A stretch of 64,000 nucleotides of DNA from an uncultured Clostridium sp. (GTDB taxonomy: Bacteria > Bacillota > Clostridia > TANB77 > CAG-508), in the NCBI GenBank assembly GCA_946487895.1, contig CAMLUO010000003.1:1-64000 (forward strand). The letters are read 5' to 3'. Shown here piece by piece: positions 18,352-27,720 of the stretch (within the stretch, counting starts at the first letter, position 1; each line of letters starts with the position of its first letter). A program made the translations under genes and the position numbers. The notes under the pieces were generated by a model. That model made no database searches. It was not told the origin of the DNA and saw only the letters and a list, made by a program, of their open reading frames with translations.

Positions 18352-19668
18352 CTATTTCAATTTTAAAATTTCAGTTCTTGTTGGTTGCAAAGAAGTATAA
18401 TTTGCAATAACATATTTTTTAATATTTGTCTTATATAAACTATTAACAGCTTCATGTAAGTTTAGGTAAGGTTCTATTTTATTTGCATCAAATCCAGAAG
18501 TTTTAATTCTAATCGCCATGTCATAAGCTCTAGTTCCAGATGTTATAACCCTAGATACATTATTTAAATTTGCAAAATCAATATCCCAAATCCAAGAAAC
18601 ATCATGACCATCTGCTAAGTTATCATTTAAAACAAAAAGCAATTCTTTTTCATCATCATCTTCATTTAAAATTCTTAAGCTAACATTACTTCCAGTTGGA
18701 TTTTTTGCTAAATTAATGATAGTTGGAATACCATTTATCTCAAGTTCTTCTAAACGACCATTATTCAAAACAAATTTTGATAAAGCATTTTGCACAATTT
18801 TTGTATCAATATTATATAAGCTAACACATGAAATTACAGCAACAAAATTGTATATGTTATAAATACTATTAAATTTTGTTTTGTACGTAATTCCATCAAC
18901 TTCAAAACTTCTATTTTTTAAATCAACATTTTGAGCAAGTTTGTAAATTTCATTAGCACCATAATGACAATTAGGACATTCGAATTTTCCTATGTGAGAA
19001 TATTGATAATATTCATATTCTAAACGAGTGTTGCAGAATGGACAAAATTTACCTTCTCCAGCTTCTTTCATTTCTTTTGTTGCATATTTATATGGCTCAA
19101 CACTAAAATAATATACATTCTCATTATTTGGGTTTGCTCTTCCAAGTCTTGAAACATTAGGGTCATCACTATTTAATACTAAATTACCAGTATAAGATTT
19201 AAGAAATTCATTTATTTTTAAAATCAATGTTTCAACTTCACCATTTCTATCTAATTGGTCACGGAAAAAGTCTAGAACAACTAGAGTATCTAATTTCAAA
19301 TCTTTAAAAACAACAGGCACATAACCTTCATCAACTTCAAAAACTAAGTAATCGGATTTAATTTTACCAGTTAGAGAACAATGTTTTAAAAGGGTAGATA
19401 AAATTCCAGTTTCCATATTGTTTCCTTCTTTGTTGCTGATAACTTTTTTTCCTGCTGTTTCAAAAACATAACCGATAGCATTATTTGTCATAGTTTTCCC
19501 ATTTGTTGCAGTAACAGCAATAATTGGACAAGGTATTTTAAAATATTTAAATATCTCAGGATTCCAATCAAATGCTATTTTACCAAGAAAATTGCCTCCT
19601 TGTTTGCCAGCTATTTTTAATGCAATATTTAATAGTTTCATTATTAATACAATAAAAAAATTTTTCAT
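18352..19668 (-). CDS. murT: lipid II isoglutaminyl synthase, Mur-ligase-like subunit MurT
   Basis: ATP-dependent partner of GatD. Mur-ligase central domain with P-loop TATNGKTMTNN near residue 54, DEGYVP, and a C-terminal DUF1727-type domain. A Cys4 zinc ribbon (CPFC and CPNC, about 40 residues apart) is the known MurT insertion. A short hydrophobic N-terminus (FFIVLIMKLLNIAL) may associate with the membrane. GTGAGGAAAAAAGT precedes the ATG. Confidence 0.94.
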   Translation of the reverse strand: MKNFFIVLIMKLLNIALKIAGKQGGNFLGKIAFDWNPEIFKYFKIPCPIIAVTATNGKTMTNNAIGYVFETAGKKVISNKEGNNMETGILSTLLKHCSLTGKIKSDYLVFEVDEGYVPVVFKDLKLDTLVVLDFFRDQLDRNGEVETLILKINEFLKSYTGNLVLNSDDPNVSRLGRANPNNENVYYFSVEPYKYATKEMKEAGEGKFCPFCNTRLEYEYYQYSHIGKFECPNCHYGANEIYKLAQNVDLKNRSFEVDGITYKTKFNSIYNIYNFVAVISCVSLYNIDTKIVQNALSKFVLNNGRLEELEINGIPTIINLAKNPTGSNVSLRILNEDDDEKELLFVLNDNLADGHDVSWIWDIDFANLNNVSRVITSGTRAYDMAIRIKTSGFDANKIEPYLNLHEAVNSLYKTNIKKYVIANYTSLQPTRTEILKLK

Positions 19669-19982
19669 ACTTTTTTCCTCACAAAATTAGAATTTTCCTT
19701 ATTATATCATAATGAAAAATATATGAGCAAGTAAATTTGAAAATATGTAATTAATAAAAATATTAGGGCGGTAATATGTCGAAAAATGCGATGAGTTTTT
19801 ATGGAAAAAAGATAAAAACCATTGCTTTTTTTGACATTTTCTGGTAATATGTAAACAGTAATGATTGCATTTCAAAAAATATATTTAAAATCTTGAAATT
19901 TTATCAAATTTAATGTATGATAGGCTAAGAATAAAGAATTATAAAAATAGAATATACAACTTATGAAAGGAATTTGATAAAT
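19669..19982. other. intergenic region with murT promoter and a hairpin flanked by direct repeats
   Basis: No gene is seen. A minus-strand TATAAT-type -10 lies near 19700. At 19778-19835 an imperfect hairpin (GTCGAAAAATGCGATG against CATTGCTTTTTTTGAC, with an inner GTTTTTAT/ATAAAAAC stem) is bracketed by exact copies of GGTAATATGT at 19770 and 19843. The rest is A+T-rich and featureless. Confidence 0.6.
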
Positions 19983-21569
19983 ATGAAATCAAATTGGATA
20001 AAATACGTTTTTATCATTTTTATCATAGGAATATTAATCTTCGCAGTTTTAAAAATCAGACAAGACCAAGAAGAAATCAATTTAGAAGAGCAAAGCACAT
20101 CAAATGAAGAAGAACAAGTGAAAGAAATTAAGGTGGGAATTGCTGGGTTAGATACGATAAATCCTATTTTGAGTAATAATAAAAATGTGCAAGATATTAC
20201 AAAATTGATTTATGAACCATTAGTAAATTTAACTTCAGACTATAAAGCAGAGCCATGTCTAGCAACAGAGTGGGCCAAACAGAGTGACAATTCATATTTA
20301 ATTAAGTTAAGAGAGAATGTCAGATGGTCAGATGGACAAAGGTTTACTGCAGAAGACGTTAGGTTTACAATTGATAGGCTAAAAGAAGTTTCTTCAATTT
20401 ATTCATATAATGTTCAATATGTAACTGCTATAGAAATAATGGATGATTATACAGTAAAAATAAGTTTAGATAGAGAAGTTCCATTTTTTGAATATTATTT
20501 GACATTTCCAATATTGTCAAAAGATTATTATGAAGGTGAAGATTTTGTAACAACTACTAAAAATAGTCAACCAATAGGAACAGGTAAATATAAAATAAGT
20601 ACTGTTGATTCATCAAATATAGTTTTAGTGAAAAATGATTCTTGGTGGGATATAAAAAATACACCTTTAACTTTAGAAACGATTACAGTAAATTTATATT
20701 CATCAATAGGAGAATTATATAATAGCTTTAAAGTAGGAAACTTAGATTTAGTAGCAACAGATAATACAAGTTTATCAGAATATATTGGAACAATAGGGTA
20801 TACACCAAATGAGATGAAGGGAAGAGATCACACATTTTTAGCATTTAATACTCAAAATGAGTTACTTTCTAACATCGAAGTAAGACGAGCAATATCTTAT
20901 TCTATAGATAAGGACAATATAGTATCATCTATATTTAATAATCAAGCATATACTAGTAGTTTCCCATTAGATTATGGTAGTTGGTTATATCAAGAAGGAA
21001 CAGCTAGTAGTGGATATAATGTAGACCAAGCGAGGCAAGTACTAGAAGAAGCAGGTTGGACATATCGTTCAAGCTCTTGGCAAAAAACAATAAACAGAAG
21101 GACACAGCGAATAGAACTAAATTTGTTAGTTAAAGCAAGTGATGCTACAAAAGTTTCTGTTGCAGAAAATATAAAAACACAATTAGAGGCACAAGGTATT
21201 AGAATAAATATAGTACAAGCTTCTGATGAAGAATATACAAATAGAATAAATAATAAAAATTACGATATTGCATTATGTACTTTAACATTATCTACATCAC
21301 CAGATTTAACTACGTTTTTTGGAGATGGTAATTTAGCAAATTATACAAATGAAGAAATTACAAATATTATGAATGAAGTTAAAAATACAACAGATGAAAA
21401 TGTATTAAAGGAAAGATATTCTCGTTTGATAGAGATTTATAAGTCAGATGCTCCATATTTAAGTTTGTATAATAATAAATATGTTGTTGCATTTAACTCT
21501 GGATTGGTGGGAGAGAAAAAGCCTAATTGGTTTTGCTCATTCTATGGAGTTGAAACATGGTATAAATAA
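19983..21569 (+). CDS. family 5 extracellular solute-binding protein (oligopeptide type)
   Basis: About 528 residues. An N-terminal hydrophobic segment (YVFIIFIIGILIFAVL) lacks a lipobox Cys, so it is a membrane anchor or ordinary signal rather than a lipoprotein. The SBP_bac_5 core is clear: LIYEPLVNL, TEWAKQSDNSYLIKLRENVRWSDGQRFTAEDV, and the late RRAISYSIDKD segment. It probably binds peptides. No permease or ATPase genes are adjacent, so it works with a transporter encoded elsewhere or as a sensor. The ATG at 19983 is favoured over the TTG at 19974, which is too close to AAAGGA. Confidence 0.88.
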   Translation: MKSNWIKYVFIIFIIGILIFAVLKIRQDQEEINLEEQSTSNEEEQVKEIKVGIAGLDTINPILSNNKNVQDITKLIYEPLVNLTSDYKAEPCLATEWAKQSDNSYLIKLRENVRWSDGQRFTAEDVRFTIDRLKEVSSIYSYNVQYVTAIEIMDDYTVKISLDREVPFFEYYLTFPILSKDYYEGEDFVTTTKNSQPIGTGKYKISTVDSSNIVLVKNDSWWDIKNTPLTLETITVNLYSSIGELYNSFKVGNLDLVATDNTSLSEYIGTIGYTPNEMKGRDHTFLAFNTQNELLSNIEVRRAISYSIDKDNIVSSIFNNQAYTSSFPLDYGSWLYQEGTASSGYNVDQARQVLEEAGWTYRSSSWQKTINRRTQRIELNLLVKASDATKVSVAENIKTQLEAQGIRINIVQASDEEYTNRINNKNYDIALCTLTLSTSPDLTTFFGDGNLANYTNEEITNIMNEVKNTTDENVLKERYSRLIEIYKSDAPYLSLYNNKYVVAFNSGLVGEKKPNWFCSFYGVETWYK

Positions 21570-21574
21570 GATAT

Positions 21575-21747
21575 TTACTAGAATGTTATATTAAATATTT
21601 TTTGTACCTTGTTGTCGCAACCTATGATTTAAAAAGAAAAATTTCATTTTTCTTTTCATAGTAAGAAGGTTGCTTCAATCGCACTCGCTTTTGCTCGTTT
21701 GGTCGCTACGCGGTACTACAAAATGGTTTAATATAACATTCTAGTAA
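21575..21747. repeat. dispersed 155-173 bp structured repeat, copy 2
   Basis: Outer arms TTACTAGAATGTTATATTAAA and complement; interior shares the TTGTCGCAACC ... GGTCGCTACGCGGTAC core with the copies at 11765 and 62356. It follows the solute-binding protein gene and could end its transcript. Confidence 0.85.
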
Positions 21748-21818
21748 GTGGAAGAGAAGGCTGGAATCGATAAAAGTAGTTATTTAAAGCATAACGAAAA
21801 AAATTTTAAACAAAACTA

Positions 21819-21867
21819 TTGACAAAACAAAAATTTGGTATATAATGTATCTATCAAACAAAAGTTC
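21819..21867 (+). promoter_or_regulatory. recA promoter with possible LexA box
   Basis: TTGACA (21819-21824), 16 bases, TATAAT (21841-21846). Just downstream, AAAC-AAAA-GTTC at 21856-21867 differs by one base from the Gram-positive SOS core GAAC-N4-GTTC. The promoter is well supported; the LexA box is tentative. Confidence 0.65.
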
Positions 21868-21889
21868 AAATTATTTAAGGAGGAAAATC

Positions 21890-22939
21890 ATGGGAGAAAA
21901 CAATGAAAAAAAGAAGGCACTAGAAGTAGTAATGAGCCAAATAGAAAAACAATTTGGAAAAGGTTCAGTAATGAAATTAGGAGAATTTAAAGCAATGGAG
22001 GTTGAAGCAATACCAACAGGAGCTTTAAGTTTAGATATAGCTTTAGGTATAGGAGGAGTTCCAAGAGGAAGAATTATAGAAATATATGGACCAGAATCAT
22101 CTGGTAAAACAACATTAGCTTTACATGTTGTTGCAGAAGCACAAAAAACAGGTGGAGAAGCAGCATTTATAGATGCAGAGCATGCATTAGACCCAATATA
22201 TGCAAAAAAATTAGGTGTTGATATAGATAATTTAATAGTTTCACAACCAGATACTGGAGAACAAGCATTAGAAATTACAGAAAGCTTAATAAGAAGTGGA
22301 GCATTAGATGTAATTGTAGTTGACTCTGTTGCAGCTTTAGTTCCAAAAGCTGAAATAGATGGAGATATGGGAGATTCACATATGGGACTTCAAGCAAGAT
22401 TAATGTCACAAGCATTAAGAAAACTTGCTGGAGCATTAAATAAAACAAAAACAGTTCTTATTTTCATCAACCAATTAAGAGAAAAAATAGGAGTTATGTT
22501 CGGAAATCCTGAAACAACAACAGGTGGTAGAGCTTTAAAATTCTATGCATCAGTAAGAATGGATATTAGAAAAATTGAAAATATAAAACAAGATGGAGAA
22601 GTAAAAGGAAGTAGAGTACGTGTTAAAGTTATAAAAAATAAAGTAGCACCACCTTTTAGAGAAGCTGAATTTGATATTGTATATGGGGAAGGAATATCAA
22701 AAGAAGGAAATATTTTAGATATGGCAGTAAACTTAGATATTATAGAAAAAGCAGGTTCTTGGTTTAGCTATAATGGAGAAAGAATTGGACAAGGTAGAGA
22801 AAATGTTAAGAAATATCTAAAAGAAAATCCAGATATCCTAAAAGAGGTAGAAGGAAGAGTTAGAGATAATTTTGCAAAGGCTTTTGAACAAAGTTTAGGA
22901 GAAGAATTACCTAATGTAGATGAAGATGAGAAAGAATAG
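21890..22939 (+). CDS. recA: recombinase RecA
   Basis: Strand-exchange ATPase for recombination and SOS signalling. 349 residues from the ATG at 21890, which has AAGGAGG in front; earlier in-frame codons have no such site. Walker A is GPESSGKTT, followed by the canonical [28 protein letters not shown] and [22 protein letters not shown] segments. Complete C-terminus with acidic tail. recX lies 0.9 kb downstream, separated by a hicAB module. Confidence 0.98.
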   Translation: MGENNEKKKALEVVMSQIEKQFGKGSVMKLGEFKAMEVEAIPTGALSLDIALGIGGVPRGRIIEIYGPESSGKTTLALHVVAEAQKTGGEAAFIDAEHALDPIYAKKLGVDIDNLIVSQPDTGEQALEITESLIRSGALDVIVVDSVAALVPKAEIDGDMGDSHMGLQARLMSQALRKLAGALNKTKTVLIFINQLREKIGVMFGNPETTTGGRALKFYASVRMDIRKIENIKQDGEVKGSRVRVKVIKNKVAPPFREAEFDIVYGEGISKEGNILDMAVNLDIIEKAGSWFSYNGERIGQGRENVKKYLKENPDILKEVEGRVRDNFAKAFEQSLGEELPNVDEDEKE

Positions 22940-22964
22940 AATTTAAGTTTAATTAATTAATGTA

Positions 22965-23009
22965 GGGGCATACACAAATTAGTTATTTAATTTGTGGTGT
23001 CTCTTTTTT
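22965..23009 (+). terminator. recA terminator
   Basis: CACAAATTA pairs with TAATTTGTG, extended by weaker pairs, and is followed by CTCTTTTTTT. Confidence 0.8.
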
Positions 23010-23040
23010 TGGCTTTAAATAAATGAAATATAGAAAATAC

Positions 23041-23070
23041 TTGACACGTACAAACAATACGTGTTATATT
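23041..23070 (+). promoter_or_regulatory. hicAB promoter with palindromic operator
   Basis: TTGACA at 23041-23046 and TATATT at 23065-23070. The perfect inverted repeat ACACGTA / TACGTGT (23044-23050 and 23058-23064) fills the spacer, the expected place for autorepression by the HicB DNA-binding domain. Confidence 0.8.
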
Positions 23071-23092
23071 ATAAGAAAGAAGGTAAATAATA

Positions 23093-23287
23093 ATGAAAAG
23101 ATATTCGCCGAAAAACATAATAAAAATCTTAGAAAAAGAAGGATGGATAGAAAAAAGAACAAGAGGCAGTCATCATATATTTACAAAAGAAGGAGAAAAA
23201 AATATAGTAGTGGTTTCAACAAGTAAAAGGATAATTCCTGTTGGTACAGTTAAAAATATAGAGAAACAGGCTGGAATTAAATTTTAG
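23093..23287 (+). CDS. hicA: HicA-family mRNA interferase toxin
   Basis: 64-residue double-stranded-RNA-binding-like toxin that cleaves mRNA. The catalytic His lies in TRGSHHIF; the start KNIIKILEKEGWIEKR and the PVGTVKNIEKQAG end are typical. GAAGG lies upstream. It is followed after 14 bases by hicB, the toxin-first order usual for this system. Confidence 0.92.
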   Translation: MKRYSPKNIIKILEKEGWIEKRTRGSHHIFTKEGEKNIVVVSTSKRIIPVGTVKNIEKQAGIKF

Positions 23288-23301
23288 GAGGATGATGTAA
23301 A

Positions 23302-23715
23302 ATGAAAAAAAGAGAAAGTTATGAATTTGTAGCTATTTTTGATTATGAAAAGGATGGAATAAATATTAGATTTCCAGATTTAGAAGAAGCTATATCATGT
23401 GCAAGCAATACAAAAGAGGCTTTAAAAAATGCAAAAGAGGTATTAGAATTAGTACTTTATAATAGAGAACAAGAAAATATAGAAATACCAGAAAGTACAT
23501 CTTTGGAAAATATTAAATGTAAAGAAAATGAAAAAACAGTAACAGTAAGTGTTTGGATGCCTTTAGTTAGAAATGAAATGGATGAGCAAGCAGTCAAAAA
23601 AACTTTAACAATTCCACATTGGTTGAATCAATTAGCAGAAGCTCAAAACGTTAATTTTTCAAAAGTTTTGCAAGCAGCATTAAAAGATTATTTGAAAATA
23701 AAAAGAGTTTTATAA
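23302..23715 (+). CDS. hicB: HicB-family antitoxin
   Basis: 137 residues. The N-terminal degraded RNase H-like fold (YEFVAIFDYEKDGINIRFPDLEEAISCA) binds HicA; the C-terminal part (TIPHWLNQLAEAQNVNFSKVLQAALKDYL) looks like a ribbon-helix-helix DNA-binding domain that would bind the palindrome at 23044. AGGAGG precedes the ATG. Confidence 0.92.
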   Translation: MKKRESYEFVAIFDYEKDGINIRFPDLEEAISCASNTKEALKNAKEVLELVLYNREQENIEIPESTSLENIKCKENEKTVTVSVWMPLVRNEMDEQAVKKTLTIPHWLNQLAEAQNVNFSKVLQAALKDYLKIKRVL

Positions 23716-23804
23716 TATTGAAATCCATATCTTGATATTTAGTCTTGATTATAGTAAAATAAGTCATAGAAAAATCAACATATAAACGTAGGAAAGGAAT
23801 ACTA

Positions 23805-24251
23805 ATGTATACAATCGAAGAATTTGATAAAGAAAAAACAAAAGTATTAAAATATATAATATACAAAAAAAGAAGTGAGCAAGAAATAAGAAACAAATTT
23901 GCTAAAACAATAGACGAAAATATGCTAGAAGATATTATTGAATATCTAAAAGAAGCAAATTATATAAATGATAAAGAATTTATAGAAAAAACAATAAATA
24001 ATTTCAAAATACTAAAAAATCTATCTATAAAAGAAATGAAATATAAGCTAATGGCAAAAGGATTAAATAAAGACGATATAGAAGATTATTTCTATGAAAA
24101 TAAAGAAGAATTAGAAGAATATGAAATAAAATCAGCATCAAATATAATATATAAAAAATCAGATTCAATGGAGCAAGATGAAATAAAGCAATATTTATTA
24201 AAAAAGGGATATAAAAGGGATAGTATAAATAGAGCTTTTGAAAAGGAGTAA
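23805..24251 (+). CDS. recX: RecX-family regulatory protein
   Basis: Small helical-repeat protein that modulates RecA filaments. 148 residues with VLKYIIYKKRSEQEIRNKF, ANYINDKEFIEKTINNF, IKEMKYKLMAKGL and IKQYLLKKGYKRDSINRAF, the three-helix repeats of the family. AGGAAAGGAA precedes the ATG. recA-recX adjacency is common; here hicAB lies between. scpA follows after six bases. Confidence 0.88.
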   Translation: MYTIEEFDKEKTKVLKYIIYKKRSEQEIRNKFAKTIDENMLEDIIEYLKEANYINDKEFIEKTINNFKILKNLSIKEMKYKLMAKGLNKDDIEDYFYENKEELEEYEIKSASNIIYKKSDSMEQDEIKQYLLKKGYKRDSINRAFEKE

Positions 24252-24256
24252 TTAAA

Positions 24257-25009
24257 ATGTCACTATTAACATTAGAAACAAAAAAATACGCAATAAAAAT
24301 AGATAACTTTGAAGGACCAATAGATTTATTGTGTCACTTAATAGACAAAAACAAAATGGATATTTATGATATAAATTTAAGTGAAATAACAGACCAATAC
24401 ATAGAATATTTAAAAGAACAAGAAAGACTAAATTTAGAGATTGCTAGTGAGTTTTTAGTTATGGCATCTACTTTGCTATATTTAAAGTCTAAAAAACTTC
24501 TACCTAAACAAGAAGAAGAGAAAGAAGAATTAACAGAGGAAGAATTGATTAGACGTATTATAGAATATAAAAAGTTTAAAGAGATAAGCAAAGTTTTAAA
24601 AGAGAATTATAATAAATATTCTAATAGATACTATAAACAACAAGAAGAGATAGAATTGCCAAAACAAAAATTGGAAAAGAATTATGAAAATACTTTAATA
24701 CCACAAATTTATGAAGATTTAGTTGAAAGAAACAAAGTTAAACTAAATCAAAATGCAAAAAATATTGAAAAGATAGCAATACAAGATAATTATACAGTAG
24801 CAAGCAAAGTAAAAGAAATGTTTAAAGTTTTAGTAAAGCAAAAGAAATTTATATTTAATAAGCTATTTTCTATTAAAACACATAATAAACAAGAAGTAGT
24901 AACAGCATTCTCAGGATTATTGGAATTATCAAGGAGAAGTAAAGTAGAAACAAAGCAAGAAGAATTGTTTGGAGATATAGAAGTAGAAAAATCTAAAAAA
25001 GTAGGATAA
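24257..25009 (+). CDS. scpA: segregation and condensation protein A
   Basis: Kleisin subunit of the SMC-ScpAB condensin. The N-terminus IDNFEGPIDLLCHLIDKNKMDIYDINLSEITDQY and ASEFLVMASTLLYLKSKKLLP are diagnostic; the winged-helix C-terminus ends with VVTAFSGLLELSRR. 250 residues, complete. AAAAGGAG overlaps the recX stop. scpB, the usual partner neighbour, is absent here. Confidence 0.94.
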   Translation: MSLLTLETKKYAIKIDNFEGPIDLLCHLIDKNKMDIYDINLSEITDQYIEYLKEQERLNLEIASEFLVMASTLLYLKSKKLLPKQEEEKEELTEEELIRRIIEYKKFKEISKVLKENYNKYSNRYYKQQEEIELPKQKLEKNYENTLIPQIYEDLVERNKVKLNQNAKNIEKIAIQDNYTVASKVKEMFKVLVKQKKFIFNKLFSIKTHNKQEVVTAFSGLLELSRRSKVETKQEELFGDIEVEKSKKVG

Positions 25010-25080
25010 AATTATAAAATATTGTTTAATTTTCAAAAAAATGGAAAAACTAATTATAAACCTAAAAGAAGGTGATGTAA

Positions 25081-25707
25081 TTGGTTTTTCTTTTTGTTTT
25101 GCTAATATTGTGTATTTTGTTATTAATAATAGTTTTTTCAAAAATAAGAATAGATGTAAAAAAATTTGAATATTGCTCAGCAAATAAGAAACATATTAAT
25201 CCCAATTATTATTTACAATTATCGTGGATTATATTAAATAAAATACCTATTATAAAAATCAAACTAAATAAACATACAGTTAAAAAACTAAAGTTAAAAG
25301 ATAAATTTGTAGATATAGACGTAAAAATGTGGGAAGAACGAAAAAAAATAGATAGAGAAACTATTAGTATAATAAAAAAGATAGACTTTGCAATTAGAAA
25401 GCTAAAATTAAAAATTGACATAGGAACAGAAAATTCAGCAATTACATCTCTTTTAATACCAATTGTTAGCACATTGATTTCATTTTTATTGAGAAATAAA
25501 ATGAAAACGAAAGAGAAACAAACATATATAGTTCAGCCGATTTATAAAGATCAAAATTATCTAAATATTACAATTTCAGGTATATTTGATATAAAAATGA
25601 ACCATATTATAAATGTCATATATTTATTATCGAGAAAAAAGAAAAAAGGAGTGAAGAATTATGAGCGAACATCCAATAGAAGGTCTTATGACTACAGCTA
25701 TGAATAG
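25081..25707 (+). CDS. DUF2953 (YtfI-like) membrane-anchored protein
   Basis: 208 residues with an N-terminal membrane helix (FLFVLLILCILLLIIVF) and a basic extracytoplasmic or cytoplasmic domain of unknown function. TTG start with AAGGTGATG upstream. Its 3' end overlaps ytfJ by 47 bases. The ytfI-ytfJ order is conserved in spore formers, which supports a sporulation-related role (inference). Confidence 0.8.
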   Translation: MVFLFVLLILCILLLIIVFSKIRIDVKKFEYCSANKKHINPNYYLQLSWIILNKIPIIKIKLNKHTVKKLKLKDKFVDIDVKMWEERKKIDRETISIIKKIDFAIRKLKLKIDIGTENSAITSLLIPIVSTLISFLLRNKMKTKEKQTYIVQPIYKDQNYLNITISGIFDIKMNHIINVIYLLSRKKKKGVKNYERTSNRRSYDYSYE

Positions 25708-26275
25708 TATCCAAGACATGATTGATGTAAATACAATTATAGGAGAGCCAATTGAAACTTCAAATAATATTGTAATTATTCCAATATCAAAAGTTTCATT
25801 TGGTTTTGCAGCAGGAGGAAGTGAATTTAAAGGAGAAACAGTAGATGAATACACTAAAAAGGATAAGGAAGAAGCTATACAGTATAGACTTCCTTTTGGC
25901 GGAGGAAGCGGTGCAGGAGTAAGCATTAATCCAATTGCATTTTTAGTAATTCAATCTGATAGTGTTAAATTAATGCCAGTAAATCATTCTTCTTCAATTG
26001 ATAAATTATTAGATTATATTCCAGATTTGATGGAAAAAGCTAATAACATGATGAATCGTTGTATGCAAAATCGAAATGAAGAAACACAAAAAATTCTTAA
26101 AGAAATGCAAAAAAAACATGACAAGAACATGAAAAAACAACAAGATGATAAAAAAGAAATTGAAAATAAAATTGAAAAAGAGGTTGAAAAGGTAGAAAAA
26201 GTTAGAAGAGAAGCTAAACCTCATGAAGATATTGACTATGAATTTGAATATGATGAAACTATTGAGGATGAATAG
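25661..26275 (+). CDS. ytfJ: sporulation protein YtfJ / GerW family
   Basis: 204 residues. Family core HPIEGLMTTAMNSIQDMIDVNTIIGEPIE, VIIPISKVSFGFAAGGSEF, and PFGGGSGAGVSINPIAFLV. The C-terminal third is a long charged helix and an acidic tail, longer than in Bacillus YtfJ. AAAAAGGAG lies inside the preceding gene. The family is linked to spore germination in Bacillus. Its presence argues for a spore-forming ancestry. Confidence 0.92.
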   Translation: MSEHPIEGLMTTAMNSIQDMIDVNTIIGEPIETSNNIVIIPISKVSFGFAAGGSEFKGETVDEYTKKDKEEAIQYRLPFGGGSGAGVSINPIAFLVIQSDSVKLMPVNHSSSIDKLLDYIPDLMEKANNMMNRCMQNRNEETQKILKEMQKKHDKNMKKQQDDKKEIENKIEKEVEKVEKVRREAKPHEDIDYEFEYDETIEDE

Positions 26276-26288
26276 AAAAATTATAACA

Positions 26289-26324
26289 AAAAAGTCTAGC
26301 TATAATTATAAATAGCTGGACTTT
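26289..26324. terminator. terminator after ytfJ
   Basis: AAAAGTCTAGCTA pairs with TAGCTGGACTTT around an A/T loop. Confidence 0.8.
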
Positions 26325-26339
26325 CGAATTTACTGATGA

Positions 26340-26362
26340 TGATTTGGGGACGGAGAAAAAAT
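26340..26362. repeat. GGGACG-family fragment (copy d)
   Basis: TGATTTGGGGACGGAGAAAAAATCA: short stem TGATTT/AAATCA around GGGGACGG, abutting the dacF stop codon. Confidence 0.45.
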
Positions 26363-27616
26363 CATCTTAATAAGTCAATCCATTTATAAATAACTGACCT
26401 AGTCATAGTAAACAAATTAATTTTATCAACAGAGTTACTTGCGACTAAATCAACTGTGGATAATACCGTACCATTCATAGAATATGTGGCAGTACCCAGT
26501 TTTTGACCCTTTTCAATAGGAGTAGAGATATTTTCATCGATGGAGATACTTTGTTCTATATTTTTATCTTCACCTTTTTTAATTAAGATTCCTGCATTAT
26601 CACTAAATACAATATCAACAGTAGAATCTACACCTTTGTTTACAATTGCAGTATTTGCAATATCATCTTTTTTAGCAAATTCTTTGTATATAAAACTATT
26701 AAATCCATAATCCAATAATTTCTCTGCTTCTGCAAAACGAACTTTGGTAGAAGGAGCTTTCATAATAACAGCGATTAAAGATAGGTCATCACGAGTAGCA
26801 CTGGCTGATAAATTATATAAGGCCAAACCAGTAGAACCAGTTTTTAAACCAGTTGCTCCTTTATATGTTCGAATTAATTTATTAGTATTAGTTAATTGAG
26901 ATTTTCCATCCCTTAAAGAATCCATCCAAATAGTAGTATAGTTAGTAATTTGAGGATGATTATTTAGCAATTCTTTTGACATTAAGGAAATATCATAGCT
27001 GGAAGTAACATGACCATCTTCATCTAAGCCGTGACAATTTTTGAAAGTGGTGTCATTCATACCTAATTCTTTGGCTTTGTCATTCATCATTTGAACAAAA
27101 GCATCTTCAGAACCCGCAATAAACTCGCTCATAGCTACAACACAATCATTAGCTGAGCCGCACACAAATAGCTTTTAGCATTTCATCAACTGTTAATGTT
27201 TCTCTAGGGTCTAACCATATTTGTGAACCACCCATAGATGCAGCATTTTCACTGCATGGAACAGAATCTGTTAAAGATATTTGACCACTATCAAGAGCTT
27301 CCATAATTAACAAGATACTCATTACTTTTGTAACAGAAGCAGGACGCAGTTGTTCATGTTCATTGTGTGCATAAAGAATTTTTCCTGTTGTTTGTTCAAT
27401 TAGAATTGCAGATTGAGATTCTAAATTTAATGAATTTGCATTTTCAGAAGTGTTGGTATCAGTATTTTGGACAGCAGTTGCAGAAACTTCCGAAGTATCA
27501 GTATCAAATGAGTCTGACCAAATGTATGTTGATTCACTTGCAAGACAACTTGAAAAGGTAAAGAATATTAAAGAAAATATTAATAATAAACAAATAAAAA
27601 ATTTAAAACTTCGCAT
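26362..27616 (-). CDS. dacF: D-alanyl-D-alanine carboxypeptidase (DacF type), frame broken at an in-frame CGG
   Basis: Secreted penicillin-binding protein that trims peptidoglycan stem peptides. Signal peptide at the N-terminus (FKFFICLLLIFSLIFFTF), active-site SVTK, then MLKAICV. The frame meets CGG and stops four codons later. Reading +1 from that codon continues GSANDCVVAMSEFIAGSE, which supplies the SxN motif, then LKTGST and a PBP5_C-like domain to 26362. Neither half alone could be active. Start ATG at 27616 with GGAGGT upstream. One extra base separates the frames: +1 recoding, an error, or a recent mutation. Confidence 0.9.
27157..27163 (-). other. candidate +1 recoding site GTG-CGG-C in dacF
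   Basis: Minus-strand in-frame CGG at 27160-27158 after GTG. Skipping the C reads GGC (Gly) and gives AICVGSANDC. No internal Shine-Dalgarno is evident here. Confidence 0.55.
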
Positions 27617-27720
27617 AAAGACCTCCACCTGAGTGATATACTCGAATATGTGATAGTACAATATATGAAAGTTTTAAATTTTTATTCATGTATAGCGGTT
27701 TTATTTTACATTTATAAAAT

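Noticed and set aside
22955..23226. Overlapping 67-aa frame at 23023 before hicA
   Set aside because: It is out of frame with hicA, has no ribosome binding site and covers the promoter and operator.
25661..25707. Frameshift between the DUF2953 gene and ytfJ
   Set aside because: ytfJ has its own ribosome binding site and both families are complete; this is an ordinary overlap.
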